DNA of 64,000 bases from Chrysemys picta bellii (GCF_011386835.1 NC_088797.1:94002264-94066263); one strand, 5' to 3'; shown: positions 51,010-62,164, counted from the first letter of the stretch. Made by a program: numbers and translations. Notes: a model not told the origin generated them from the letters alone.

Positions 51010-51841
51010 GGCCTTATCTACACTACGGGGTTAGGTCGAATTTAGCCGCGTTAGGTCAATTTAAAAATGACTGCGTCCACACAACCAACCCCGTTCCGTT
51101 GACCTAAAAGGCTTTTAAAATGGACTTCTGTACTCCTCCCCGATTAGGTGATTGACGCGAAAATCGACTTTGCTGGGTCGAATTAGGGTTAGTGCAGACC
51201 CAAATCGACGGTTTTGGCCTCTGGGAGCTATTCCAGAGTGCTCTATTGTGACCGCTCTGGACAGCACTTTGAATTCTGATGCACTAGCCAAGTACACAGG
51301 AAAAGCCCCGGGAACTTTTGAATTTCATTTCCTGTTTGGTCAGCGTGGTGAACTCAGCAACACAGGTGACCATGCAGTTCCCCCCCAGAATTGTAGAGTG
51401 TAGAATGTTTCTACACTCCCCCAATCATCTCTGTCCCTGAGGTTATATTAGAAGGTGAAAAAAACGCACCTGTGATGACATGTTTTCCAGCTCATGCAGT
51501 CTTCCCGCACTGATAGGGCACAGCTTAATGCATGGAGGCCTTCAGTGGCAGAGGCCAGGAAAGAATTAAATGAGCGCGAAGAGCGGAGGCAGGATGCGAT
51601 GCTGAGGCTAATGTGGGAGCAAACGGACATGATGAAGCATCTGTTGGAGCTGCAGGAAAGCCAACAAAAGCACAGTTCCCCGCTGTGGAGACTGCAGGAA
51701 CTGTGGGATAGCTCTGTAAGTGAGGACACACTCCACCGAGTTAATGTGCTTAGTGTGGACATACGCAATCGACTGTATAAAATCTATTTCTAAAAATCCA
51801 TGTCTCTAAAATCGACCTAATTTTGTAGTGTAGACATGCCC
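51010..51841. mobile_element. Harbinger MITE inserted in the Penelope-like element
   Basis: Ends GGCCTTATCTACACTACGGG and TTTTGTAGTGTAGACATGCC form inverted repeats that continue through GGTTAGGTCGA. Flanked by TAA (51007-51009) and TTA (51842-51844). It interrupts PLE sequence that resumes with GTGACTTCTAGGTATTC. It carries a Myb-like protein tail at 51494-51690. Confidence 0.85.
51494..51690 (+). pseudogene. Harbinger Myb-like accessory protein, C-terminal fragment
   Basis: The open frame encodes ARKELNEREERRQDAMLRLM followed by WEQTDMMKHLLELQESQQK, a charged, coiled C-terminus typical of the Myb/SANT-like proteins carried by Harbinger elements. The N-terminal Myb domain is absent. It lies inside a MITE with clear Harbinger ends, so the MITE arose by internal deletion of a coding element. 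Compare the related fragment at 3063-3287. Confidence 0.55.
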
Positions 51842-52135
51842 TTAGTGACTTCTAGGTATTCTTCTGGCTCTGTCAATCTGTTTCTTCACTTCAGCAGGTG
51901 GGTATTGTAGTTTTAAGAATGCTTGATAGAGCTCTTGGAGGTGTGTCTCAGTCTGAGGGATTGGAGCAAATGCGGTTGTATCTTAGAAATTGGCGGTAGA
52001 TAATGGATTGTGGTGATGTGGTCTGGAGGCATGTAGGTAAGTATAGCGGTCAGTAGATTTCCGGTATAGGGTGGTGGTTATGTGACAATGGTTTATTAGC
52101 TCTGTAGTGTCCAGGAAGTGGATCTCTTGTGTGGA

Positions 52136-52576
52136 CTAGTCCAGGCTGAGGTTGATGGTGGGATGGAAATTGTTGAAATTATGGTGGAATTCCTCAAGGG
52201 CTTCTTTTCCATGGGTCCAGATGATGATGATGATGATGTCATCAATGTAGTGCAAGTAGAATAGGGGGGTTAGGGGACGAGAGCTGAGGAAGCATTGTTC
52301 TAAGGCAGCCATAAAAATGTTGGCATACTGTGGGGCCATGCGGGTACCCATAGCAGTGCCGCTGACTCGAAGGTATACATTATCCCCGAATGTGAAATAG
52401 TTGTGGGTGAGGACAAAGTCACAAAGTTTAGCCACCAGGTTAGCTGTGACATTATCAGGGATAGTGTTCCTAACAGCTTGTAGTCCATCTTTGTGTGGAA
52501 TGTTGGAATAGAGGGCTTCTACATCCATAGTGGCCAGGATGGTGAAAACTCCATCTCCATTGCCAACTCTGCCCAC
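52136..52576 (-). pseudogene. Penelope-like reverse transcriptase fragment
   Basis: The open minus-strand frame contains ILATMDVEALYSNIPHKDGL, the PLE finger/palm entry with the first catalytic aspartate. It also has GTAMGTRMAPQYANIFMAAL, the substrate-binding block, and LHYIDDI with the catalytic Asp pair. These blocks and their spacing are diagnostic of Penelope-like RTs, which are related to telomerase. After YIDDI the frame has extra isoleucines from an (ATC)n tract at about 52223-52240 before WTHGKEALEEFHHNFNNFHP. The frame then runs out, with the thumb continuing in broken frames to 51845. 5' sequence encoding the fingers is missing. Confidence 0.9.
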
Positions 52577-52768
52577 ATCTATTCAAGGGACACCATCATA
52601 GGACCTAATCACAACAGCCACACCATCAGAAGCTCGTTCACCTGCACATCTACCAATGTGATATATGCCATCATGTGCCAGCAATACCCCTCTACCATGT
52701 ACATTGGCCAAACTGGACAGTCTCTACGCAAAAGAATAAATGGACACAGATCAGACATCAAGAAATAG
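52560..52768 (+). pseudogene. Penelope-like GIY-YIG endonuclease fragment
   Basis: The plus strand encodes NSHTIRSSFTCTSTN, then VIYAIMCQQYPSTMYIGQTG and QSLRKRINGHRSDIKK. VIYAI...MYIGQT is the GIY-YIG signature, and the following arginine/histidine segment (RKRINGHRSDI) is the conserved second block. In PLEs this C-terminal endonuclease nicks target DNA. A stop follows (52769), and weaker similarity continues to about 52960 (KEHFSLPGHSVTELKVAILQ). It is on the opposite strand to the adjacent RT fragment, so it belongs to a second, inverted copy. Confidence 0.88.
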
Positions 52769-53199
52769 AACATTCAAAAATCAGTCAAAGAACACTTCAG
52801 CCTCCCTGGTCACTCAGTTACAGAACTAAAAGTTGCAATTCTCCAACAAAAAAAAACTTAAAAACCAGACTCCAACGAGAAACTGCAGACTGGAATTAAT
52901 TTGCAAACTGGACACCATTAAATTAGGCTTGAATAAAGACTGGGAGTGGATGGGTCATTACACAAAGTAAAAACTGTTTCCCCATGCTAATTTTTCCCCT
53001 ACTGTTACTCACACCTTCTTGTCAACTGTTTGAAATGGGCCATCCTGATTATCACTACAAAAGTTTTTTTTTCTCCTGCTGATAATAGCCCGCCTTAATT
53101 GATAAGTCTTGTTAGAGTTGGTATGGCAACATCCATTTTTTTCATGGTGTGTGTGTGTGTGTGTGTGTGTCTTCCTACTGTATTTTCCAGTACATGCAT

Positions 53200-53260
53200 C
53201 TGATGAAGTGGGTTTTAGCCCACGAAAGCTTATGCCCAAATAAATTTTAGTCTCTAAGGT
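53200..53260 (+). ncRNA. Hammerhead-ribozyme-like motif in the Penelope terminal segment
   Basis: CTGATGA (53200-53206) is followed by an A, the stem GTGGG/CCCAC (53208-53212 with 53219-53223), GAAA (53224-53227) and a mini stem GC-TTAT-GC (53228-53235). That is the order of a minimal hammerhead core. Some Penelope-like elements are known to carry hammerheads in their terminal repeats. An extra A before stem II, CC instead of UH at the cleavage site and no obvious stem I make this copy probably inactive. Confidence 0.4.
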
Positions 53261-53389
53261 GCCACAAGTACTCCTCTTTTTTTTTTCCTTTGGGCAACTG
53301 AGTGCTTACCAAATACCTTTTGATCAAGCAGAGAGATTTTTGATACCTAAACCAAATAAAAACATAACAAATCCAGCATTTCGGAGGCC

Positions 53390-54300
53390 CCGCTCATTAA
53401 TAAATAGTCATCCAGATTAGAGATGACAATGCCTAAATTAATGGAACAAAGCCCAACTGGATTTATAAAAGGAAGAAGCCCCTGAAATAATATAAGAAAT
53501 CTCCTACGTGTGCTGCAGCATTCCTCAAGCGCTAATAGAGGCCTACGTTCTTAGGATGAATGCAGAAAAGGCTTTTGACTTGGTAGAATGCCCTTTTTTA
53601 TTTAGAATGTTGGAGATGTATAGGTTTGGGGAATGCTTTCAAAGTGGATTTAAAATCTACAGAAATCCTATGGCATGTATTTGGTGAAATGTCATAAAGA
53701 CCGAGCCTATACCTTCAGACAAAGAAACAAGACACTGGTGTCACCTATTTGATTTGATCATTGAACATTTAGCACAAAAGAACTTAAGATCCTGAATTCC
53801 GGGAACTAAGTATATTGGGAATAGAAAGTTTCATTATACACTAATCTTATTCTTTTGATAAAAGATATCAATAAAGCTGGCCTGTATTGCAGGAAATAAT
53901 TGAAACATATGGTACAGGAATATAGATTTAATTGGTCTAAATTAAAGATACTATGCCTCGGCTCCAAAAGATGCTTAATAAACGCCCTCTGAAAGTAGTT
54001 GATGATAAAATTAGATATTTAGGCATTAATATAACACCTGAAGTGGGGGAGCTGTTTAATTTAAATATTGAGCCATTAATGAAAATTATTTACAGTGGTG
54101 TGGGAAGGTTAACATACCTATGTTTGACTTTGATAAGTAGAATTCATGTATTTAAAATGAATGTCTTCCCAGGGTCTTTTTCTATGGTTCTCTTTACACC
54201 CCCTGAAAATTTCTTCAAGGCATTTAATGTTAAGATTCCTGTGGTCAGTTGGGAACACAAGAATCAAAATGGAATGGCTGGAATCTCCAGTTGAAATGGG
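53390..54300 (+). pseudogene. L1-like ORF2 reverse-transcriptase relic
   Basis: The plus strand encodes SPTGFIKGRSP and NNIRNLLRVLQHSS (family QTGFIKGR...NIRRLL), then degraded DAEKAFD...EWPFLF and WI..YRNPMA blocks. In a long clean frame (53953-54294) follow KVVDDKIRYLGINITPEV and IEPLMKIIYSGVGRL, the region after the RT active site that is typical of L1/Tx1 (IKYLGIKIT...). The YADD-type catalytic block cannot be read because of frameshifts. It continues the pre-insertion LINE sequence that ends near 50480 (TRRNRNGV..., family TREEI), so the Penelope-like element split this RT gene. Confidence 0.8.
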
Positions 54301-54934
54301 AGGTTAGGTGCTACCAAACTTCAGAGATACTGTAGGTAGCAAAAATTAGACCAGTATTGGAATGGATCTCTAACAGAGCAACTTTCTCATGCATACGGAT
54401 AGAACAAAAACTGCCAAACTCAATATAATTGTATAATTAGGTACCAGATTGTATCCCAAAATTCTAGCATCCATGAAACATCACCTACTACTAAAAAGTT
54501 TAGTGTGTTCAAACCCAGGTTGAATAAGTAAGTTTTTAGACGTTGGTCCAAATTTGCCCGAACAAATGGAAGACTTTCTTTAGGGATGGGCAACCCTTAA
54601 ACAGATATATGATAAATTGTGCATTCTTTTCTTTAATATAAGTTTGTACAGATGGTTTACTTTATTAAAAATCACTTTCAGAGAAGAAAGGAACCAACAA
54701 GGCAATTAGTATTAGAAAATGTTATATAAGGTCTCAGTTTCAGCACTCAAGAGTGTCTAGAATGTATAATCTCATGACTGTTTTTAAAGAAGAAATTATA
54801 CAAAGCTATTAAGTTATGAAGTTCACACTGTAAATATGAAATAACTCCAAAAGAATGGAATGAAATAATGTAATGGTAAATATTGGATCTAAGACTAACC
54901 AAATAGTACCAATTCAGTACTATTCAGTTTATAG

Positions 54935-55105
54935 CAGGAATAGTCACTTGGCGGACCACAGGACAAATCCAGACTGCCAGACGCTTTTGAATGGACCTCA
55001 AAATCTTTTTATTTGCTTACTATCATTTTTATTTTTCTCTAGTCTGGACCTTGACTATACCTTGACAAAGAAATTTGGACCTTGACAAAAAATAGACTAC
55101 CCCTG
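54935..55105. mobile_element. Small hAT MITE
   Basis: Ends CAGGAATAGTC and AGACTACCCCTG. Flanked by GTTTATAG and GTTTACAG (54927-54934, 55106-55113), one mismatch in 8. Confidence 0.75.
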
Positions 55106-55739
55106 GTTTACAGAATGTAGGTTTCTCCATCTCAGTATTATTTATTTTATTATATAGCCCCCGATGTCTGTCTGAAATGTAAAACAGCCCTCTTTCATAT
55201 ATATGATGTGGTACTGTTGGATGGTAAAACACTTTTGGAAAACCATCATGAAATTAAAAAAAAAAAAAAAAATCAGTGATAGAACTTGAATTGGACTTAC
55301 AAGATGTGTTGGGAATTAGCCTGTTAAAAAGATTCAAACCAGGAATAAGGAAGCTATTCTTGCTGTTATGTTTTATAAGCAAAAAAAAATAAAAAAAAAT
55401 AAAACTATCTTAAACTTGTGGACCCAGGATTCCTACTGTAGATAACTGGAATAAAATATTAATAAACTATCTTGTACTGAAATTTATTTTTCGTGAGTAT
55501 AGTGCCAAGGAAATAGTACACCTTTCACAGGAAAACATAATAGAAATATTGAAATCACTGAGATGCTTTGTAAGAAACAGTAATTCTATACTTAGGCAAG
55601 AAGACTGTTCAGAGGATAATTGAATTACTTCCTCCCACACACCTTAACTTTCCTTTCTTTCTGTTCTTCTAAGGCTTTTTTCCCCTCGACTCCAGAAAAC
55701 AATGTTTTCTAAAAAAGAAAAACAAAGTTAATATGAATG

Positions 55740-55861
55740 AAGCAACAGAGTGTCCTGTGGCACCTTTATGCTCCAATACATTTGTTAGTCTTAAAGGTGC
55801 CACAGGACTCTCTGTTGCTTTTTACAGATCCAGACTAACACGGCTACCCCTCTGATACTTG
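55740..55861. mobile_element. Snap-back Penelope-like fragment with 9-bp TSD
   Basis: AGCAACAGAGTGTCCTGTGG and its inverted copy CCACAGGACTCTCTGTTGC surround a short centre, followed by the terminal CCAGACTAACACGGCTACCC. Flanked by ATATGAATG (55731-55739, 55862-55870). This belongs to a different Penelope subfamily from the copies at 27038 and 33274. Confidence 0.82.
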
Positions 55862-56626
55862 ATATGAATGGTTTATGTATTACTGACCACCCTCCCAGTG
55901 TGTTCTTTTTTAAAAAGAAAATGTTAATGATATAACCTATGGTAAATATACAATATGTTGCTTAATATTAACTCTATATTAAGATATGTACCTATACATG
56001 TCAAGACAGTGTCATTGTAATGTCTTGTTGTAAATGAACCAAAATACCAATAAATAAAATCTCTCCTCAATTAAAAAACATCTTTAAAAAGAACAAAATG
56101 TCCTGGTATTGGGTTGTTCCTAGGTATCAAACCACTCAGAAAGTTTACCATTGGCATAGAAGCCCTCCCAGAAGGAGTCGAAGCACAGCCACATGTTGTG
56201 CTTAGAAGCATGGTTGATTATGCTGTTTGGTAACTTCGGATCTAGCAACTATTTGGGGATCTATACCCCTTTTGGCAACCACCTTTTGTCCTTCCTTGTG
56301 GTATGAAGTGAAATTACTTTGACCAAACTGGTCCTGGAAAGAGTGGATCAAGGATGCACCCTCTAATTCTGCTCTTGTATTCCTATCGTTTTTTTCCCTC
56401 TCACAAGACAGTGCTAAGTAAATAAATTGCATCCTTCCTCTAGATGGCATAATAGAGATGGTCCCTAATATGTTAATGGAAGAGGAGTTCATTGTCATTA
56501 CTTCCTATTACCAAGACAGGGTAGGGGTTTCATCCCATTGTGGACTTCAGATGACTCAACAAATTTGTCATGCCTCAGAAATTCTGCTTGGTGACCAACC
56601 CCTTCATAATCCAGTGCCTTCTACAG

Positions 56627-57022
56627 CAGTGTTTTTCAACCTTTCAACACTACTGTACCCCTTTCAGGAGTCTGTTTTGTCTTGTGTAACCCCAAGCTAC
56701 ACCTCACTTTAAACTGCTTACAACATCAGACATAAAAATACAGAAAAGTGTCAACACACTATTACTGAAAAATTGTGTACTTTCTCATTTTTACCATATA
56801 AAAGAAATCGATTGGAATATAAATATTGTACGTACATTTCAGTGTATAGTATATAGAGCAGTATAAATAAGTTGTATGAAATTTTAGTTTGTACTGACTT
56901 CGCTAATGCTTTTTTATGTATCCTGTTGTAGAACTCGGCAAATATTTGGATGAGTTAATGTACCCCCGTAAGACCTCGGCGTACCCTCAGGGGTACAGTG
57001 TTCTCCTGGTTGAGAACCACTG
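56627..57022. mobile_element. hAT-type nonautonomous element (CAGTG.TTTCAACC ends)
   Basis: Left CAGTGTTTTTCAACCTTTC and right GGTTGAGAACCACTG are inverted ends. The flanking 8-mers TTCTACAG and ATCTCCAG are partly alike. AT-rich body. Confidence 0.7.
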
Positions 57023-57819
57023 ATCTCCAGGATTGGTTTCTGGCTCCCAACCAGAAGGACACATTTAAATTTAGTAATCCCGGAAGCTCATGGAAAGTAT
57101 TCTCAATTCACTGTAGTTGATCAACAGTATCAGCTGCCCATAGTCTTCAGTGTCTAGCAGTGGTGGTAAATATTTTGAGACTGGGCTCTTGTACTCACCT
57201 TCGCTAATATGGGATAAGTCACTTCAGGGCGTGGAGAACCCTGAGGACAGTCTGCTGATTATTTTACTCTTTCAGACCAAGAATTAGTCTAAAAAAATGT
57301 CCATCTTGCTGCCGGCTGAGACACTAGAGTTGATGGGGCAGTCCTGCAATATAGATCAGTGAAAGCTTATTTTCTGCAAAACCAATGCTAAACTGTGGTT
57401 AGATGAGATGGGCTTGTGAGCCTATGTAAGTTCACTTACATCTTCCTTAAGGATGGTTAAGGACTGTATACTGACCTTGTTGGGATGACATCAACTATCA
57501 TCTGTGTAACAATGGCATCACTTTACTATGCTGATGGACAAAACTTTGCCAAAGCTGCAAAGGCGTCCCATTCTAGACATTGCTGCCTACAGTACTACTC
57601 ATGGATGCTTCCACTTGGCAATGGGGAGATCACCTGGACCAGATATTAACTTAGGTGCTCTGGACTCGAGGAGAGTCCAGCCTTACTGCTTTGAAGGAGC
57701 AAAGAGCAATTTGCTTGACTTGTGAGGCATGCCTATCTCAAAATGCTCACAAATACTACCCTCTATCTTGTATGTCATCTCTCATGGTTGGTTGAGCTCT
57801 TCTTGAGTCACACCTTCTA

Positions 57820-58550
57820 AGGTCAGAAGGGAGCATTATGATCATCTAGTCCAGGGGTCGGCAACGTTCGGCACGCGGCTCACCAGGGTAAGCACCCTGG
57901 CGGGCCGAGCCAGTTTATTTACCTGCTGACGCGGCAGGTTCGGCCGATCGCGACCCCCACTCGCTGCGGTTTGCCATCCCGGGCCAATGGGGGTGGCGAG
58001 AATCGGCATGGGCGAGGGACGTGCTGGTCGCGGCTTCCCGCCGCCCCCATTGGCCCGGGACGGCGAACTGCGGCGAGTGAGGGCCGCGATCGGCCGAACC
58101 TGCCGCGTCAGCAGGTAAATAAACTGGCTCGGCCCGCCAGGGTGCTTACCCTGGTGAGCCGCGTGCCGAACGTTGCCGACCCCGGATCTAGTCTGACCTC
58201 CTGTATAGCACAGGCCATAGAAATTTCCCAAAATAATTTCTAGAGCATATATTTTACAAAAACATCCAATCTTGATTTAAAAATTCAGTGATGGAGACGC
58301 CACCTCAACCCTTGAGAACCACTGGAAAAATTTACCATTAAAAATTTACACTTTTTATTTGCAGTCTGAATTTGTCTAGCTTCAACTTACAGCCAACTTA
58401 GTACAACAATTTGATTGTTATACGTTTCTCTCTAGATTGAAGAGCCCATTATTAAATATTTGTTCCCCAGGTAGGTACTTACAGACTGTAATCAAGTCAC
58501 CCATTAACCTTCTCTTTGTTGAGCTAAATAGATTGAGCTCTGAGTCTGTA
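57820..58550 (-). mobile_element. CR1 LINE 3'-end, antisense, split by a palindromic hAT
   Basis: AAGGTCAGAAGGGAGCATTATGATC, read in part on each side of the insert, then GTCTGACCTCCTGTATAGCA and later TCTTTGTTGAGCTAAATAGA match the turtle CR1 3' region in antisense orientation. The insert at 57852-58185 duplicated ATCTAGTC of the CR1 sequence. Confidence 0.8.
57852..58185. mobile_element. Palindromic hAT element with exact 8-bp TSD
   Basis: The 334-bp element is one long inverted repeat: CAGGGGTCGGCAACGTTCGG at the left is mirrored at the right, and the similarity holds through GGTAAATAAACTGG and CGGCAGGTTCGGCCGATCGC on both arms to a short asymmetric centre near 58000-58040. Flanked by identical ATCTAGTC (57844-57851, 58186-58193). 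The overlapping openings on both strands are mirror images from this palindrome. Confidence 0.92.
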
Positions 58551-61247
58551 GCAATAAGGCAAGGGAGACATCCAGGTCAATGTCTTGAACTGAAAGTGCA
58601 GTGCTCAACATAAGTGATCCCCGAAGGAAACCGTCTTCGGATTTCTGTTCCAGAGGGGAGGAAATTGTTGGGTAGATCCGTGTGCCCTCATTGGAACAAG
58701 AAACAATACCATTTTTTTTCCCCTCCGGGGGAGGTTGGGGAATCATGGCGTACAGTCCATCTTGTGAACAGTCTCAAATCTCCTTGTGCATTTCTTCCAA
58801 TCCCTTTCATACCCAGACTGGTAAGTGTAGGCAGGAGAGGAACACTGTGTTAAGCAGCCCTAGACTGGGTAAAAGCACTTTGGTGATCAGGCCAAGGATT
58901 TGTTACTGGATCTGTAAGTCCCACTGCCTGGCATTCCAGATTTGATGTCACAGAGCCGAAACTGGATTCTCCATCCTATGTCTCTGTATTTGACAGCTTG
59001 AATGTGGACAACCAAAACAGAAGATAATGAAAAGGAAAGCAGAAAATCTTTTGCTATGAAGCAGTTTTCTGTACAGCCACAATAAAACAGAAGTGATCTC
59101 TTTAAATCCATCCTTTTCATTATAGTCTTTCTTCTGTATTTTTTCCTTTGTTCAGCGAGTTCAACGTGCCATAGTCTGCTTTCAACTTCCTAGTGCTAAA
59201 TTGTTTTCTCACCTTCTCTTCATTATGACTAAAATGATTACTCCATATGCCGTGCCTTTGAGTCCCCTTCATCTTAAGTTATCAATATGGTGCTCACACA
59301 TTTCATCAGATTACTTTCTTCAAGTCCATTGCATCAGCCTACAGTGGCAGAGATACAGATGCTACTGGCTGACCCATTTTACATTGTGCTCCATAGGACT
59401 TGGCTGGTGCTTCACCCTTACTCCCAAATTCCTATCGCAAGTGATTTCTGGCTTCCAGTGAATCCAGTCAGCCTGCCTGTTTTTTCCTAAGCCCCAATTA
59501 CATACCTTGTTAAGTATGGGTTCTACGCATAAAATGCCAAAAAGGGTGGGAAATCTTCCCCAACCTGGTGGTCCAACCCAAATTAATATTGGGAGTGTAT
59601 CTTTGGCTGTCTGCCCTCCACAGTTCCAAATATTAATTCTAATTGCTTTAGAATGTAGAAGAGATGTACTTGTTTTTGAGAATAAACACTGTACATTATC
59701 TGCAAATTATAGACTTTAAATAAAAGTTAGATGAGCAAAATAACATTTCCATAAAGTTAGATGTCTAAAGGAGAAATTTTCATTTTGCAAGGCAATATCA
59801 TAGGTATGTAATCAATGACATTTGGGTATTTTAAAATATACAAATTAAATGACTCTAGGGGACCTGGATGTGACTTGGGTTATATTATCTTGAGTTCCTT
59901 GTTTTCAAACATGAAGCATTACTGTACAAAAGTATAAGCATGCAATATTTCAGCAGCAGTAACCTTTTTTTCATTTTATGAAAAAGATTTTTGAGTTTAC
60001 TAATGCTTTACACACAATCCATGTACATTTATTCGAGGTCCAGGAGAAATTAGTATCTGGTTCTAAAGACAACATTTTTCTTGAATAGTGTCAAATGTGG
60101 TGTAAAATTAACTAATGACATTATTGTATTGGAAATATTCTGTTTTTAGAAAACTACCATTACTCTTCATCTTTTAAAATGCAAGCAGTTACTTTTAAGT
60201 TTGTTGTACCGCTGTGTTGAGGCTTTTTAACTTTTTGTGAAGGCTTAGAAAAATGCCTTATTTGACAACCCTGTAAACTAAAACTCATCCACAAAGCCAG
60301 TAAACTACTGGCAGAACCAGTGCCAGCTTCTCCCCTCCTGCCCTCCCATGTATTCCAACTCTAACCTCATGGGGCTATCTCTAGGGATGAATCTGTGTTC
60401 ATTAAGCCATTTGACCCCCCCTGAAACTGCTTACAAGGGTGCCAGTTGTAACTGTGTTCTAAAATATTTTTCTGTAGATTAAATTGCAGTCCTAGTTCAG
60501 TGCTATACTCACATCTGTTCTTATTTTAACACATCAGTTTAACCACAGAGGTTCTTCTGGAGTATTATGACTGATAACTTGAGCTTGTTTTTGCTTGAGC
60601 TTTCCAGGATTTTAGCAGCTCATGTTTCTTTTCAATGTGAACAGCATGTACTGCCATGGCTAATTTAATTCATTCTGGCTGATGTGCAAACACACTTTGT
60701 TGATAAGTGTAAACACTTGTATGTTGTTTCTTATTGAACATTGCCAGGTGACACATCATATATAATAGCGGCACTTTTGGTGTATCATGGTTATAGTTCA
60801 GCTCGTAGAGCTGCTACATGAAGTGTAGAAAAGAGACTTTTTCCTCTTCCCCCTTCCCCACCATTAAGGGGGGGAGGAGGGAGAAGGGTGTTTGGACAGT
60901 GCTTTAGCTGACCTGAACAAAGCAGGGAAAACTTGACCTTGTTCCTACTTAGTTCAGAAAATTTATCACTTATAATTCTGTGGGTTCTGTTCCTCGAATT
61001 CCAATTGACTGTGGTAAGTGAGGGACACTTAGAGGGAAGCTGTCAGATTAAATTTGACCTCAAATTTAGACTTTTATTTAAATAAACTTTTACAAAATCC
61101 AAGATTAATAAGAAAAAATACTAGTATTGTTTTAAAAACAGATCAAAATTCCTGTTAGGTTTTGCAACTCAAACAATCCAAACTTGTGCTAGTGTGTGAG
61201 AAGATAAAAATGAAATGGGAAACAAAGTGAAATTCATTAGCCTACCT
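58551..61247. other. Unassigned intron 2 DNA
   Basis: I recognise no gene and no repeat family in this stretch. The openings are short and without motifs. Confidence 0.4.
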
Positions 61248-61557
61248 CAGGGGTAGGCAACCTATGGCACGCGTGCCAAAGGCAGCACGTGAGCTGATTT
61301 TCAGTGGCACTCACTGCCCGGGTCCTGGCCACCGGTCCGGGGGGGCTCTACATTTTAATTTAATTTTAAATGAAGCTTCTTAAACATTTTTAAAACCTTA
61401 TTTATTTTACATACAACAATAGTTTAGTTATATATTATAGACTTACAGAAAGAGACTGTCTAAAAACATTAAAATGTATTACTGGCACGCGAAACCTTAA
61501 ATTAGAGTGAATAAATGAAGACTCAGCACACCACTTCTGAAAGGTTGCTGATCCCTG
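61248..61557 (+). mobile_element. hAT-type MITE (CAGGGGTAGGCAAC family)
   Basis: Ends CAGGGGTAGGCAACCTATGG and GGTTGCTGATCCCTG. The body is the reverse of the copy at 3386-3675, including CACGTGAGCTGATTTTCAGT. The flanking 8-mers GCCTACCT and CTCTACCT match at six positions. Confidence 0.8.
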
Positions 61558-62164
61558 CTCTACCTAAACTGTGGTCTATGAAAAGTAGATTTTTAAAATG
61601 TCCAGTTTCATTAATTTATGGTGCTTTCTGTAAAATAGGTAATAACACTTTAAAAAAACCCACCCAAAATAAACAAATAAAAGCTATTCTTGTTTAACTT
61701 TTAAAATGAGTGTACTCTCCACATCAAGAGGATGTGATGAAACAGGTTTGAAGGGCTTCGAGAATTTTGATTGTACCACATTATAAAAACACAACGGTCT
61801 AACATTGACACTCACTTAAATCAGTGTAAGTATCAAATTTAGCCCAAAGTATTCTTATCTTCATGCTGCTATCTGAAACTTTAGTAACATTGTAGAGGAT
61901 TATATTGCAAAATGATCATTAGCGTTTTAGCACTGGAAAAAACATTTAATCTATTTTTAGAGATTGATGGCTGTTTAAGTGATGCTGGTTCAAATAATTG
62001 GAAAATAACATCCTTCCTCCCTCTGTGTGCCCAAAGTACTAATTGGAACTCCTTATGCAGTGCATTAATGGCTAATAATGGCTATTTCAGTCCATTTTGG
62101 AATTTGATTTTTAATTGCACTAGTGGAATGATGATAATCAATGGGACACCGTAATACCAGAGTA

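Larger units (their letters stand above)
50538..53290. mobile_element. Penelope-like element (PLE), head-to-head inverted, with GIY-YIG endonuclease
   Basis: Both outer ends carry the same terminal segment in inverted orientation (GTGTTAGTCTGTATCGGC...GGCATAAGC at the left, GCTTATGCCCAAATAAATTT...GCCACAAGTACTC at the right). Inward, both arms have the module with AGAGTTGGTA, AAGGCAACACCC and a CA/GT microsatellite (50697-50712, 53149-53170). From about 52570 to 50760 the minus strand encodes RT and linker (RPVLTYRQPPNLKKILTS). From about 52560 to 52960 the plus strand encodes the GIY-YIG domain. The junction near 52570 therefore joins two partial copies head to head, a layout known for PLEs. 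A Harbinger MITE interrupts the left arm. Confidence 0.85.
48450..56080 (+). mobile_element. Tx1/L1-like LINE, disrupted by nested insertions
   Basis: ORF1-like sequence (48480-49040), ORF2 linker and early reverse-transcriptase sequence (about 49870-50480) and RT palm/thumb sequence (53390-54300) follow one another in the order and orientation of an L1-clade element. A likely 3' end with AATAAA-type signals lies near 56050-56080. The element is interrupted by a Penelope-like element (about 50538-53290), a hAT MITE (54935-55105) and a Penelope snap-back fragment (55740-55861). The 5' limit is uncertain. Every frame is broken. Confidence 0.75.

Noticed and set aside
57842..58243. Matching openings on both strands with near-identical C-termini
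   Set aside because: This mirror pattern is caused by the palindromic hAT element.
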